DNA of 64,000 bases from Tuwongella immobilis (GTDB lineage Bacteria > Planctomycetota > Planctomycetia > Gemmatales > Gemmataceae): assembly GCF_901538355.1 (NCBI RefSeq), contig NZ_LR593887.1:5432920-5496919 (forward strand). Reading direction: 5' to 3'. Shown here in pieces: positions 24,211 to 34,300 of this stretch. The notes beneath the pieces are model-generated. The model did no database searches and was not told where the DNA came from. It was given only the letters and a program-made list of their open reading frames with translations. Made by a program: the position numbers and the translations under genes. The first letter of the stretch is position 1. Each line of letters opens with the position of its first letter.

Positions 24211-27200
24211 ATGACACCCTCCAGCCCCGACCCCGCGCCATCCGTTTCGTCCACCGCTTCCGCCATCCGCGACGCCCGTGATTCCGTCTCCGTCCACACC
24301 ATTGTCACGCTCATTCGTGGCGACATCCTCCGCCGCTTCCAAAACGATCCTACGCTTCGCATCGAACGCTATTTGGCGGAATTCCCCGAATTGCAACCCG
24401 ACAATACTTCGATTGTCGATTTATTGATCACCGAATTCCAACTCCGGCTCCCGCAAGAACCAACACTTTCACTCCGCGACTACCAGAGGCGCTTTCCGCA
24501 ATTGTCTGCCGCTCTCGCCCATCGCTGGCAACGCCTCGGCGAAGCCAGCGCCGCAGGGAACGCCGCCGCAGCAGCCGAATCCCCGCTGGCCACCAATCTC
24601 CTGCCGCCCTCCTCGGCCCAGGAGCACCTCCCGGTCGCATCGCCGCCCACGCAAGCCGAATCCTGGGGCGGGTTTCTGTCGATCACCGAATCCGGCTCGT
24701 GCGAACTTCCGAATATCCCCGGATACCGCGTGCAACGGATCATCCAACAAGGCGGCATGGGGATTGTCTACGAAGCTTGGCAGCAACGCCTCAATCGTCG
24801 CGTGGCCATCAAAATGGTACTGAACCCCGGCCAGGCCCGACCGGAGCGGATGGTGCGATTCCTGGTGGAAGCGGAACTGGTCGCCGGGCTTCAGCATCCC
24901 AACATCGTGCAAGTGTACGATTTCGGCAACTACCAAGATGCCCCGTATTTCGTCATGGAATTCGTCTCGGGGGGGAGTCTCGCCGATCGACTCCGTCGGG
25001 CCGACCAGAGTTTCACCCCCACCGAGGCCGCTCAACTCGTGCTGGCCGTCGCAGATGCGATGGCATTCGCACACCATCGTCAGATTATCCACCGGGATCT
25101 CAAGCCCGGCAATATTCTGCTGACCGAAACGGGCGTCCCGAAAGTCACCGACTTCGGACTCGCCCGTCGGGGAGAATCGGTGCTGACGCAATTTGGCACC
25201 GTCGTCGGCACCCCCGCCTACATGGCCCCCGAACAGGCGCTGGGACAAAGCGACAGCATCGGCCCAGCCAGCGATATTTGGTCGATTGGGATTATTTTGT
25301 ATGAATGCCTCACGGGTCGCCCGCCGTTTCGCGGGAGCGATCGCGAATCCATGCTGGCACAAGTCGTGGAATCCGCCGTCGTTCCGGTCACCGAAATCGC
25401 CCCACGGGTGCCCGCCAGCCTGGAAGCGATTTGCCTCTGCTGCTTGGCCAAAGCCCCGCAAGATCGCTATGCCAGCGCTATCGAGTTGGCCGCCGATCTC
25501 CGCCGATTTCTCGCCGGTCAACCACCTCGTGCCGAACCACTGAGCCGATTTCGACGATTGGGTCGCTGGATCAAAGCCAATCCGATGGTGGTTGGCCTGC
25601 TCGGAACGATTGTACTGTTGGTGGTGATGATGGTCACGCTCACCGCCGGGCTTGCGATTCGTGCCCGTGAAGAGTCGCAACGCACACAACAAGCGTTAAT
25701 CGCGGCACAATCCGCACAAGAAGAATCCCGGAATAACCAGCGCGAAGCCGCACGACAACTACTCCGAGTCGAATGGCTCAATCACGGTCGAATCCTTCGA
25801 GATGTGCAGTATCATCTGCTCGAAGACCACGTTCAAACCGCCGAGACAATCTGGGCCACCACCCGCCCCGAACTGCGCGGCTGGGAATGCGAATGGCTGC
25901 ATCACCGCTCCCGATCCGATCGCCGCATTCTCCATCCCGAATCGATCGAACCCGGATCGATCTGTTTATCTCCAGATGGTCATTGGCTTGCCGCCGGCTA
26001 CCCGGATGGTGGCGTGCGGTTGATGCCGACGTTGGACTTGGCGTTACCGATTGTCGTGGAGTGCGCATCGCAACCACTGATTCAGCTTCAATTTGCGCCG
26101 AATGAGCCAGTCTTATGGATGGTCGATCGCACGGGCACGGTGCGCTGCTTGGATCTGCAAACGCATCAACTCGCCGAGGTGCTGCAACTGCCCGAAGCCG
26201 GTTGTACCCAACTCGCGATTGCCCCCGATGGCCGTCGGGTGGCGATTGCTCAGGGCGAATCTCGCTCGCGCGTCTGGATTTGGGACATCGCCCAACGCGA
26301 AATCGTGCTGCGCTTGGAAGGCATTGCTGGCGAAATCGAGCAGTTGACGTGGAACTCCACCGCCGACCGACTCGCCCTGTTCGCGCTGCCCGGCATGCTG
26401 CATCTGCACGAAATTCCGAGCGGCCAACCGATTCCGCACCGCATTCCAAGCGAATCGCCGATCATCGGAATGCATTGGCCGCCAAATGCGAATACCATTC
26501 ACGTGATGATGGCCAGCGGATTGTTGGAAACTTGGAGTTTGGGCAGCGACTCCACCCGCCAAACCAGCCAGCGGCTTCGCTCCGGGCGTCGCGCGTGGAG
26601 TTCCCCCGATGGCCGACGGTGGCTGATTTGGCATCAAGAGCCGGGGCAACCGCCGCTCCTGCGCGTGGAATCGCTGGCTGCCGGGGAATGGAAGCGCACC
26701 ATCGGCTTGCCCGAGGATCTCCCACTTCGACTGGCCACCAATCGGGCCGGATCGCTGCTGGCGTTCGCGCAGCCCGATGGCCGCATCGGCATTGTCAACC
26801 CGCTGCAACCCAATGATACGGAACTGGTTCCGTCGCTGGGGATTGCCACGGAATCGGTTGCGCTCGGCCCCACTGGACGCACGCTGCTGCAAGGCGATGT
26901 CGGCGGCTCGCTCCGCTGCTGGGATTTGCTCCAGGGTTGCGAGCGATTTCGCGCTCCCGGCCATCGCGGTGCCATTGAGCGCATCTGGATTTCCCCCAAT
27001 GGAATGCTCGCCGTCACCATCGGGGGTGACAAGCAGGCACTCGTCTGGAATTTGCGCCAGGGGAGCATCCTGCAAACGCTCACCAGCGACACGACCACCA
27101 TCGTCCATGGTTGCTTCGATGATGTCGGCACGACACTGCTGCTCGCCCGAAGCGATGGCACCATCGAAACGTGGACCACACCCGAATCGGCTGCCCCGTT

Positions 27201-28536
27201 GACCCGACAATCGGTCTTTCGCTGGGAAAGTACGCACAACCTGACCGGAATGGTGATGCATCCGCGGCGGCAATGGCTGATCGTCACCGATGCCGGCGGA
27301 CGCATGGAAATGCTCACCGTCACCGGCCAATTGCTTCGGGAATATGAACGCCACCCCCAGGGAATTGAGCGCATCGCCCTTCAGCCCGGTTCATCGCGCG
27401 TCATGACCTGGTGCCGCGATGGATTCGCCCGGTTTTGCATGGTGGATCTCCGGGGTCGCGAAACACTGGTGCATCACATGCCGACTCGACCGGAGCACTG
27501 GCAGTTCACCCCGACCGGAAATCGGCTGGTGCAGGTGACGCCCGATCGCACGGTGCGGATTTTCCACCCGGAAGCCGGCGAGGATATTCTCACCATCCCC
27601 AATGTCGGCGATGCGTCGCAACCCGTTGCGCTAAGCGGGGATGAGCGCTGGATGGCCATCGTTCGGCCCAATGGAATGCTGCGGGTGTTGGATGCGGGGG
27701 ATCACGGTGCCGGACCAGATGCGACGGAACTCCGAGATCGCTGGAGAATCGATCGCATTCACCTGGCGGAAGTCGCACTGCCCGCGCGTGAGCCGAAACG
27801 GGCGTTTGAGTGGCTGGAACAAGCCGATTGGATTAGCGAAACCGAACCGCGCATCGCCTGGATTCGCGGCCAAGCCTGGCTGCAACTGCAACGCCCCGAA
27901 CCCGCATTGGCTCAATTCGCGGCCCCCATTTTGGGCAAAAGTCCGCGATTGGAGGAACGGCTGTGCCACCTGTTGGCCCGCGCCCAACTCGGCGATGGTG
28001 CCAGAGCCGCCGAAGAACTCCAACAATTATTCGATGAGTATCAACAACTCCTGCATACCCGCATGGGGTGGCAGTTGATTCGTGTCGCGGTGCTGCTCCC
28101 GCAGCGGCCTGCGAATGATCGTTGGCCCTGGGCGCGACTGCTGCAAGTGACCGAAACGGCACTCCAACAATCGCCGCAAGATCAAGCCTGGCTGCGACTT
28201 CGGGATGCCGTCCGATTTCGCGCCAATCCCCACGGGGTTGATTTTCCCGCTCAGGCGAATGATTCCTGGGCAGATCAACTGCTCGCGGCCCTTGCAGCGC
28301 GGGCAAACGGCAAACCGGAACTGGCCAATCAACGGGCCGCACGGTTGCAACCGCAAACGACTCAATTGGCGACAATGGCTCAATCCCTGCGACGACTCGG
28401 ATTCGCCGCCTCGGGATGGAGCATGGGGCTGGCCTGCGAATGGGGGACCGCCATTCAGCCAGCCACGATGGGATTCACTCCGCTGGGATGGCTGGAGTGG
28501 ACGACTTTAGGCAAGGAGTGGGGATGGAACCAGTGA
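24211..28536 (+). CDS. Transmembrane Ser/Thr protein kinase with WD40 C-terminus
   Basis: 1441 residues. An N-terminal helical region (about 25-112, VHTIVTLIRGDILRRFQN...) is typical of planctomycete kinases. Kinase domain about 171-435: GGMGIVYEA loop (first Gly of the P-loop replaced by Gln), Lys201 in VAIKMV, HRDLKPGN with Asp296, DFG Asp314, and APEQALG. One transmembrane helix at about 457-484 is followed by a coiled coil (about 485-525). From about 560 to 1170 runs a WD40-like series of repeats with LSPDGHWLAAGYPDGGVRL-type units, and the last ~250 residues look TPR-like. The kinase is cytoplasmic; which side the WD40 part occupies is inferred to be extracytoplasmic. Its end overlaps the next gene by 13 bp. 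Confidence 0.93.
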   Translation: MTPSSPDPAPSVSSTASAIRDARDSVSVHTIVTLIRGDILRRFQNDPTLRIERYLAEFPELQPDNTSIVDLLITEFQLRLPQEPTLSLRDYQRRFPQLSAALAHRWQRLGEASAAGNAAAAAESPLATNLLPPSSAQEHLPVASPPTQAESWGGFLSITESGSCELPNIPGYRVQRIIQQGGMGIVYEAWQQRLNRRVAIKMVLNPGQARPERMVRFLVEAELVAGLQHPNIVQVYDFGNYQDAPYFVMEFVSGGSLADRLRRADQSFTPTEAAQLVLAVADAMAFAHHRQIIHRDLKPGNILLTETGVPKVTDFGLARRGESVLTQFGTVVGTPAYMAPEQALGQSDSIGPASDIWSIGIILYECLTGRPPFRGSDRESMLAQVVESAVVPVTEIAPRVPASLEAICLCCLAKAPQDRYASAIELAADLRRFLAGQPPRAEPLSRFRRLGRWIKANPMVVGLLGTIVLLVVMMVTLTAGLAIRAREESQRTQQALIAAQSAQEESRNNQREAARQLLRVEWLNHGRILRDVQYHLLEDHVQTAETIWATTRPELRGWECEWLHHRSRSDRRILHPESIEPGSICLSPDGHWLAAGYPDGGVRLMPTLDLALPIVVECASQPLIQLQFAPNEPVLWMVDRTGTVRCLDLQTHQLAEVLQLPEAGCTQLAIAPDGRRVAIAQGESRSRVWIWDIAQREIVLRLEGIAGEIEQLTWNSTADRLALFALPGMLHLHEIPSGQPIPHRIPSESPIIGMHWPPNANTIHVMMASGLLETWSLGSDSTRQTSQRLRSGRRAWSSPDGRRWLIWHQEPGQPPLLRVESLAAGEWKRTIGLPEDLPLRLATNRAGSLLAFAQPDGRIGIVNPLQPNDTELVPSLGIATESVALGPTGRTLLQGDVGGSLRCWDLLQGCERFRAPGHRGAIERIWISPNGMLAVTIGGDKQALVWNLRQGSILQTLTSDTTTIVHGCFDDVGTTLLLARSDGTIETWTTPESAAPLTRQSVFRWESTHNLTGMVMHPRRQWLIVTDAGGRMEMLTVTGQLLREYERHPQGIERIALQPGSSRVMTWCRDGFARFCMVDLRGRETLVHHMPTRPEHWQFTPTGNRLVQVTPDRTVRIFHPEAGEDILTIPNVGDASQPVALSGDERWMAIVRPNGMLRVLDAGDHGAGPDATELRDRWRIDRIHLAEVALPAREPKRAFEWLEQADWISETEPRIAWIRGQAWLQLQRPEPALAQFAAPILGKSPRLEERLCHLLARAQLGDGARAAEELQQLFDEYQQLLHTRMGWQLIRVAVLLPQRPANDRWPWARLLQVTETALQQSPQDQAWLRLRDAVRFRANPHGVDFPAQANDSWADQLLAALAARANGKPELANQRAARLQPQTTQLATMAQSLRRLGFAASGWSMGLACEWGTAIQPATMGFTPLGWLEWTTLGKEWGWNQ

Positions 28537-30185
28537 CGCAACCACCGACCATGAGCAACCTTACGCCGATCGCATCGCCCCGCAACGGATGGCGGGATGC
28601 CTGCATCTGGTTGGTCCAGGCGTTTCTGTTTGGCCTGGTGCTGACGCAGCCATGGTTCTATTTCTCGAATCAGCATCAATACTATTTGCACGGTCTGGCG
28701 CTGGCCAACGTCGGGCAGTTGTCCGAAGATTGGCTTGCGAACACCGCCGACCCGACGCCGATTTTCTCGCGGCTGCTGGCCGGAATCGTCACCGTCTTCG
28801 GCACCACCGCCTTGCAACTTCCGTTTATTCTGCTGGCGGGGCTGTACCTCAGTCGGCTGCAAGCGCTATTCACGCGGATGACGGGCTGGAGCCGCTATAG
28901 TCAGGGCGGGATTGTGTTCACCTCGCTGATTGTCATCACCCATTCCGGGGCGATTCGGCGACTATCGGCCACCCTGTTCGGCATCGATTTTCCCTGGTAT
29001 TTGCAATCCGGCGTGGCGGGGCAATACATCCTCGGCGCGGGCTGGCAGCCGTCCACCTTCGGCACATTCCTGCTGGCGGCGGTGGTGTCGGCCATGGAAG
29101 GGCGGCGACGAATTGCCGCGCTGTGGATCGGTCTGGGCTGTACCCTGCACGCGACCTATCTGCTGCCGGGGGCAATGCTGGTGTTGGGCATGCTCGTCGT
29201 CGATTGGCGGGAGCGCGGCCTGCGCTCCGCAGCAATCTTGGGCTGTCTGTCGCTGGCATCGGTGCTGCCGGTCATCGGCATCGCCTGGAGTACCATCGCC
29301 CCAAGTTCGCCGGAGACATTCGCCGAGGCGCAAGACATTATCGCCCGCACACGGATTCCGCATCATGCTCAGATGACCGTCTGGCTGAATAAAATCGCCT
29401 GGGGCCAGATTGTGTGGATGGGCTTGGGCATCGCCGCGCTGTGGGGGACGCGATGGTTCCCGCTGCTGGCCGTGCCGGGAGCGATTGGCTTTGGCCTGTC
29501 GGTCTGGCAGGGCATCACCGATAGCAATGGCTTGGCACTGCTGTTCCCGTGGCGCATTTCGATTCTGCTGATGCCGTTGGCGACGGCGATTCTGCTGACG
29601 AAGATGCTGCAACTGATTCTCGCGCATCCGTGGGCGCGCCACATCAGCCGACCGGGAATCATCACTGGCACGATGATCATGGTAATCTTTGCCGGCCTGG
29701 GCATTTGGCTAGTCGCCACGGGTCGCAGCTACCGCGAAGTGCCAGAAGAAAAGCCGTTATTGCGCTGGATTCTCGAGCATCGCCAACCGGGACAAATCTA
29801 CTTGGTGCCGCTGGCGATTCCGCAGCCATCGATGGAGCGTCGCGGCGTCGTCTCCACCAGCTTCACCCCCGCCCCGCGAGCCAAGCCGGGGCAACCGCTG
29901 ATTCCGGTGGATCTGCAAGCCTTCCGGCTGGAATGCGAAGTGCCGATCTACATTGACTATAAGTCGATTCCGTACCGCGATGTCGAGGTGCTGGAATGGT
30001 ATTCGCGGCTGATGTGGGTGGATGCCGCGTACAAGGAACCGGATTGGGTGGCGACCGGGATTGCCGAGGAAGTGAAGCGACGAGGCATCACCCATGTGGT
30101 GGCCCCGTCGAATTTGGTGCCGCAGGTTCCGAATTGGGAGACGGCCTATTCGGATCTCTACTACACCATTCTGTTGGTGAAGTGA
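28524..30185 (+). CDS. Polytopic membrane protein, DUF6798-like
   Basis: 553 residues from ATG 28524, with AAGGAG five bases upstream, overlapping the kinase gene's last 13 bp in another frame. About ten transmembrane helices; a conserved-looking loop DFPWYLQSGVAGQYILGAGWQPS and a cytosolic or periplasmic C-terminal domain with ITHVVAPSNL. This resembles DUF6798 proteins and, in topology, glycosyltransferase C-type membrane enzymes; activity not known. The overlap with the kinase suggests coordinated expression, and perhaps a signalling partner. It ends directly against the minus-strand export lipoprotein (stop to stop). Confidence 0.75.
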   Translation: MEPVTQPPTMSNLTPIASPRNGWRDACIWLVQAFLFGLVLTQPWFYFSNQHQYYLHGLALANVGQLSEDWLANTADPTPIFSRLLAGIVTVFGTTALQLPFILLAGLYLSRLQALFTRMTGWSRYSQGGIVFTSLIVITHSGAIRRLSATLFGIDFPWYLQSGVAGQYILGAGWQPSTFGTFLLAAVVSAMEGRRRIAALWIGLGCTLHATYLLPGAMLVLGMLVVDWRERGLRSAAILGCLSLASVLPVIGIAWSTIAPSSPETFAEAQDIIARTRIPHHAQMTVWLNKIAWGQIVWMGLGIAALWGTRWFPLLAVPGAIGFGLSVWQGITDSNGLALLFPWRISILLMPLATAILLTKMLQLILAHPWARHISRPGIITGTMIMVIFAGLGIWLVATGRSYREVPEEKPLLRWILEHRQPGQIYLVPLAIPQPSMERRGVVSTSFTPAPRAKPGQPLIPVDLQAFRLECEVPIYIDYKSIPYRDVEVLEWYSRLMWVDAAYKEPDWVATGIAEEVKRRGITHVVAPSNLVPQVPNWETAYSDLYYTILLVK

Positions 30186-31235
30186 TTACTTGATGTCCGG
30201 CAGCACGAGCGGTTGCACGCCGCTGGGAGCGGGATCGCTGCTGGTCGGCGTCGCCGGAATCGCTGGTGCTGCGGCCTTCGTGGTCGTGGTCGTGGTGCTG
30301 ACCGGCGTCGTCGTGACGGGGTCGCTGCTGGCGGGTTGGCTGGTCAGCGTGGCGGATGGGACCACCACCGCCGTGCTACCGGCGGAGCCATTGGCGGCGA
30401 TCGTCGTGGTCGGAGCGCAGGTCGTGCACGGCTCGGCGGCGGTGGCGCACGGTTCGCAATTCACGCCGCATCGCAACCGACTCAGGAAGCTCTTGCGATG
30501 CGTGCCGCAGAATTTCCCGTGATCGTGAATGAAGTCGAGCATTCCGGCGCTGGCGACGAAGATTCGGTCACCGGGTTGCAGTTGGTAGTTGGTGCTAGTG
30601 TCGCCCAGTTGCACGATTTCACGATAGCATACCCGCAGAATGGTGCGAGGCGAGCAGGGATCGCTGGGCCGGGTGAGAATGATCTTGCGCTGCGAGGCTT
30701 TGTCCGTCAGGCCGCCCGCTGCCAGAATCGCGTCCAGCACCGTCTCCCGCCCGGTGTATTGAAACACGCCCGGCGTATTCACTTCGCCCAGCACATAATA
30801 CACCTTGCTCACCCGATTAATCAGGCGAACATCAATAAACCCGGCATTCGGTGTCTTGGCTTTGACGATGGTGGCGACCATGGCTTCGATTTCGGCCACG
30901 GTTTTGCCAATGACGATGTGGCGGCCGTATTCGCCCAGATCGATGCTTCCATCCGGCAGAACGGTTTGTTCGCTGGGAATATGCACCGGAGATTCGAGAT
31001 CGACTGGCACCACCAGCAGACCATCGCCCGGTTCGACCCGGTATTCGGCGAGTGCAACTTTGGCGAGTTCCCGCGGCGCTTCCACGGCTTCATCGTGACG
31101 TAGTTGTTCGGCGGGCTTCAGCAGCGGATTGCGACCGCCGCTTAACGTCGAAGGATCCAAACTGGTGCAGCCAGTCGTCGCCAGCACCAACAGCATCCCG
31201 GCCCAACTCCCCCACTTCCGATAAGTCTGTCCCAT
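30186..31235 (-). CDS. Polysaccharide biosynthesis/export lipoprotein (Wza-like)
   Basis: 349 residues. Lipoprotein signal ending LVLATTGCTSLD (Cys23). Residues about 60-150 match the polysaccharide export domain: YRVEPGDGLLVVPVDLESPV and DGSIDLGEYGRHIVIGKTVAEIE. An SLBB-type domain follows (VYYVLGEVNTPGVFQYTGRETVLDAILAAGGL). The last ~100 residues form a Cys-containing segment and a low-complexity Thr/Ala/Pro/Ser tail, much longer than usual. Wza-type proteins form the outer-membrane exit for exopolysaccharide; no Wzc or glycosyltransferase gene is adjacent. Confidence 0.88.
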   Translation of the reverse strand: MGQTYRKWGSWAGMLLVLATTGCTSLDPSTLSGGRNPLLKPAEQLRHDEAVEAPRELAKVALAEYRVEPGDGLLVVPVDLESPVHIPSEQTVLPDGSIDLGEYGRHIVIGKTVAEIEAMVATIVKAKTPNAGFIDVRLINRVSKVYYVLGEVNTPGVFQYTGRETVLDAILAAGGLTDKASQRKIILTRPSDPCSPRTILRVCYREIVQLGDTSTNYQLQPGDRIFVASAGMLDFIHDHGKFCGTHRKSFLSRLRCGVNCEPCATAAEPCTTCAPTTTIAANGSAGSTAVVVPSATLTSQPASSDPVTTTPVSTTTTTTKAAAPAIPATPTSSDPAPSGVQPLVLPDIK

Positions 31236-31355
31236 CGCGATTGTTCCCCCTCTCGCGCTGTGATCGAAAACGATTCTGCGAGAAGGATCGGCAATCGGAT
31301 TGTGTCAAATCGAGCGATTCTACCCAAAAGGGCGAATTGATCGGATTGTCGGGTT

Positions 31356-34300
31356 TTACGGCTTCGGGGTAAGGCTGGGAACCGGGGCAAATTCATCCAA
31401 GAAAAAGCGCGTCGCTTCCGAGGAAAGCGTCTTCAACGGCAGCAGCCGAACCTGCGGCGATTGCACGGTGCCGCCAACTACCAAATGCAACGAACGATCG
31501 GACAAATATCGCGTCACCCGCAGCGCCACCACCACCGGCACCGCCCCAGTCGGCGTGGCGATCAACTCGCCCAGGCGGAGAATTTCGGGTGGAATCACAT
31601 TTTGCCCCACCACGGCCAGCACTTCCAGATCCAGCTTGCCCGTGAGTGCAATCGTGCCTTCCATGAACATGCGAATGTTGTTTCCCACCAGGGCAAGCCG
31701 TTGCACATTCCACAACCCGTTGCGCAGCACCGCGCGGACTTCCGAACGGTTCGACGTGGTAAACTGGGAGCTTCCGGTCGATTCGAGGAACGGCTTGACG
31801 AGATTGATGATGGGAAGTTGGAACGGCTCGACCTGGCTGAGGTTGGCCCGCAGGCTACCCGACAGATCATTGATCGAACGAATGCTATTCCCCGCGAGCG
31901 TCAGTTCCCCGGTGGCACGGCCGACACCGACCCAGCCGAGATCGGCGTTGCCGGTGCCGGTCAATCGCGGCAGATTCACGTTGTTGAAGCGAATTTCCCC
32001 CTTGGCCACCGATCCCGTGCCGGGGAAGACGCTGTACTCGCCGAATCCGCTGATGCGGCCACTGGCCAGGGTGCCCGTCAGTTCGCGCAAGCTGACCTGC
32101 CCCCGACCGGTGGAGAAGACGTATTCCCAGGTCAACGGCATGCGGAAATCGGTCAGTGGCACGCCGTAAATGTTGGCGCGGGTGGTGCTGAGCGTCCCCC
32201 GCCCGGTGATGTGGTTGCCCAGCGAGGTCACCAGGTGGAAGTCCGCGTGTCCCCCCAAGGGGGCCTTGGTCGGCTCGGCGACCAAGGCATTCAGTCGATT
32301 CAACGGAAAGTGCAACAGCGTCAGAATCACCCGACTGCGCTCCAGCGCAGTCAGGTTGACAATCGCCGTGCCGCGCAGCAGCCCTTCGCCCAGCGCGGCT
32401 TGTAGATTCGACACGCGCACTTCTTTGGTCGTCAACCGCACGGTCGCAACCGTTTGCTGGGAAATGGGATAGGTTCCCCAGCGCACGTCGCGAAGCCGAA
32501 TGCTGCCGATCCCCACCGGGGAACCATCCGCGGTGAAGGCATACGGCAGCGTGGCAGACAACGACCCAGCCAGCCGCTGGCCGGCCCGACCACCCGCGAA
32601 GGTGGCCAGTTCGGTCAGCGACAATCCATCCAGCGAAATTTTGCCCATCGGCTGCGGATCGCTGTCATCCTTCGGTGGCGGGGGTGCCGGGTAGGTGCCA
32701 TCGACGGCGACTTTGCCGCCAAAGGCTTTCCCTTGCACTTGGAACGTCGCCTTACCTTGCGAATATTCGCCCTTGGCATCGACTTCCCGCACCGGCACCT
32801 TGCGAACCCGAATCGCCCCTTCGGTCAGCTTCATGGAAGCCACCAACGGCCGATCGGTCCCGCTCTCGTTCACCGGAGCAATCGTCAGACCCAGCGTCCC
32901 ATCCGCTTGCCCATCGATGCCCACGACCTCCACTTGCGGCACCAATTTCTTCAGATAGCTGAAATCGAACTGCTTGAAGTTCAACATCAGCGCACCGGCC
33001 TGCTTGGGATCAAACGGGAAATCAAACGTCCCCGCGAGGTCACCATTCAGGAATTTGGTGGCAAATTGGGTAATTTTCAGCCGAGCGGAATTCACATCCC
33101 AGCTAAAGCGGGCATCGTCGAGCGTGAAGCGATCAATCTTCGGCCCGGCCAACGTCGCCATCCCTTGGCTTTGCACATTCAACGGATTGAGCGTGCCATT
33201 GAGGCTAATCGTCGAGGACAATTGCCCCGCAACCGCAACCGGCAGCTTGGCTTGCGGCACGACATCGCCGAGCTTCGCCAGATCCACCGGCCCCACATTC
33301 GCCGTCGCGGAGATGGGGAAGCCGCCATCGAGCGTGACTTCGGCTTTGCCGGTAATCGGCGAGCCTTCGACTTTGCCGGCAAACTTCTCGAACGTGACTT
33401 TTCCGCCGCCCAGATTGGCGACAATCGCCAAGCCTTCGCCGTTGTAGCCTGCCGCTCGCAGCTTGGGAGCAGTCACTTCCGCACGAGCGGTCCAGCGCGT
33501 GGGATCCGACAGCAGATCCGACGGTGCCGTCAGCGACAGCTTGCCGTTCAGCGTGCCACCCGCATCGCGGCCCAGATTCGGCACCAGCCCCACCAGTTGA
33601 GCGGCGGGCAGATTCTCGATATCCAGCTTCGCTTGCAGCGGCCCGGCAGGGAGCAGGCTCATCGACGCCGTCCCGCGAATCTTCCCGGCTGGCCCACCAT
33701 CGGCCACCGGAACTTCCGCGCTCAACGGCTCCAGCGTCACCGCACCATCGCGGTAAACCACCCGCGCCTGCAGGTTTTTCACCCGCATATTTTCCAGAAT
33801 CAGATCCGGCACCGAGACACGCCCCACCAGACGATACGTCTTCAGGTCGTCGCTGGTTTCGGTCGGAATATCCGCACGAACCGTGACCGTCAGCTTGCCA
33901 TTGATGGCAAACGGCACCTTCAACTGCAATTCCTTGAGCAGTTCGGGAATCAGCACATCTTCCAACGCCAAATTCAGCGTCAGATACGATGGCGCATTCG
34001 GCTTCGCCCCCGGAGCCGGCGGCGCGACTTGCGGGCGCGGCGGTGGCGGACCTTGCAGCATCGTCACGGCCAAGCTCAACAGCGCCGGGTCGAGCGGCGA
34101 GGTCGATGTGGGCGACGCATTCGAGGAATCCGCCGCTGGTGCCCCGCTATCAAAGCGGAAGCCCCGCCCCGAGGAACGCAACCGCATTTCCGCGCGCTTG
34201 ACGGGAATTTTGCCAAGCATCGCATTTTCGATGATGCCCACCCCGCTACCCGAGGTTTCCATCGGTTTGCCGGGAGCGAGCTTCAACGTCAATTCGTCGG

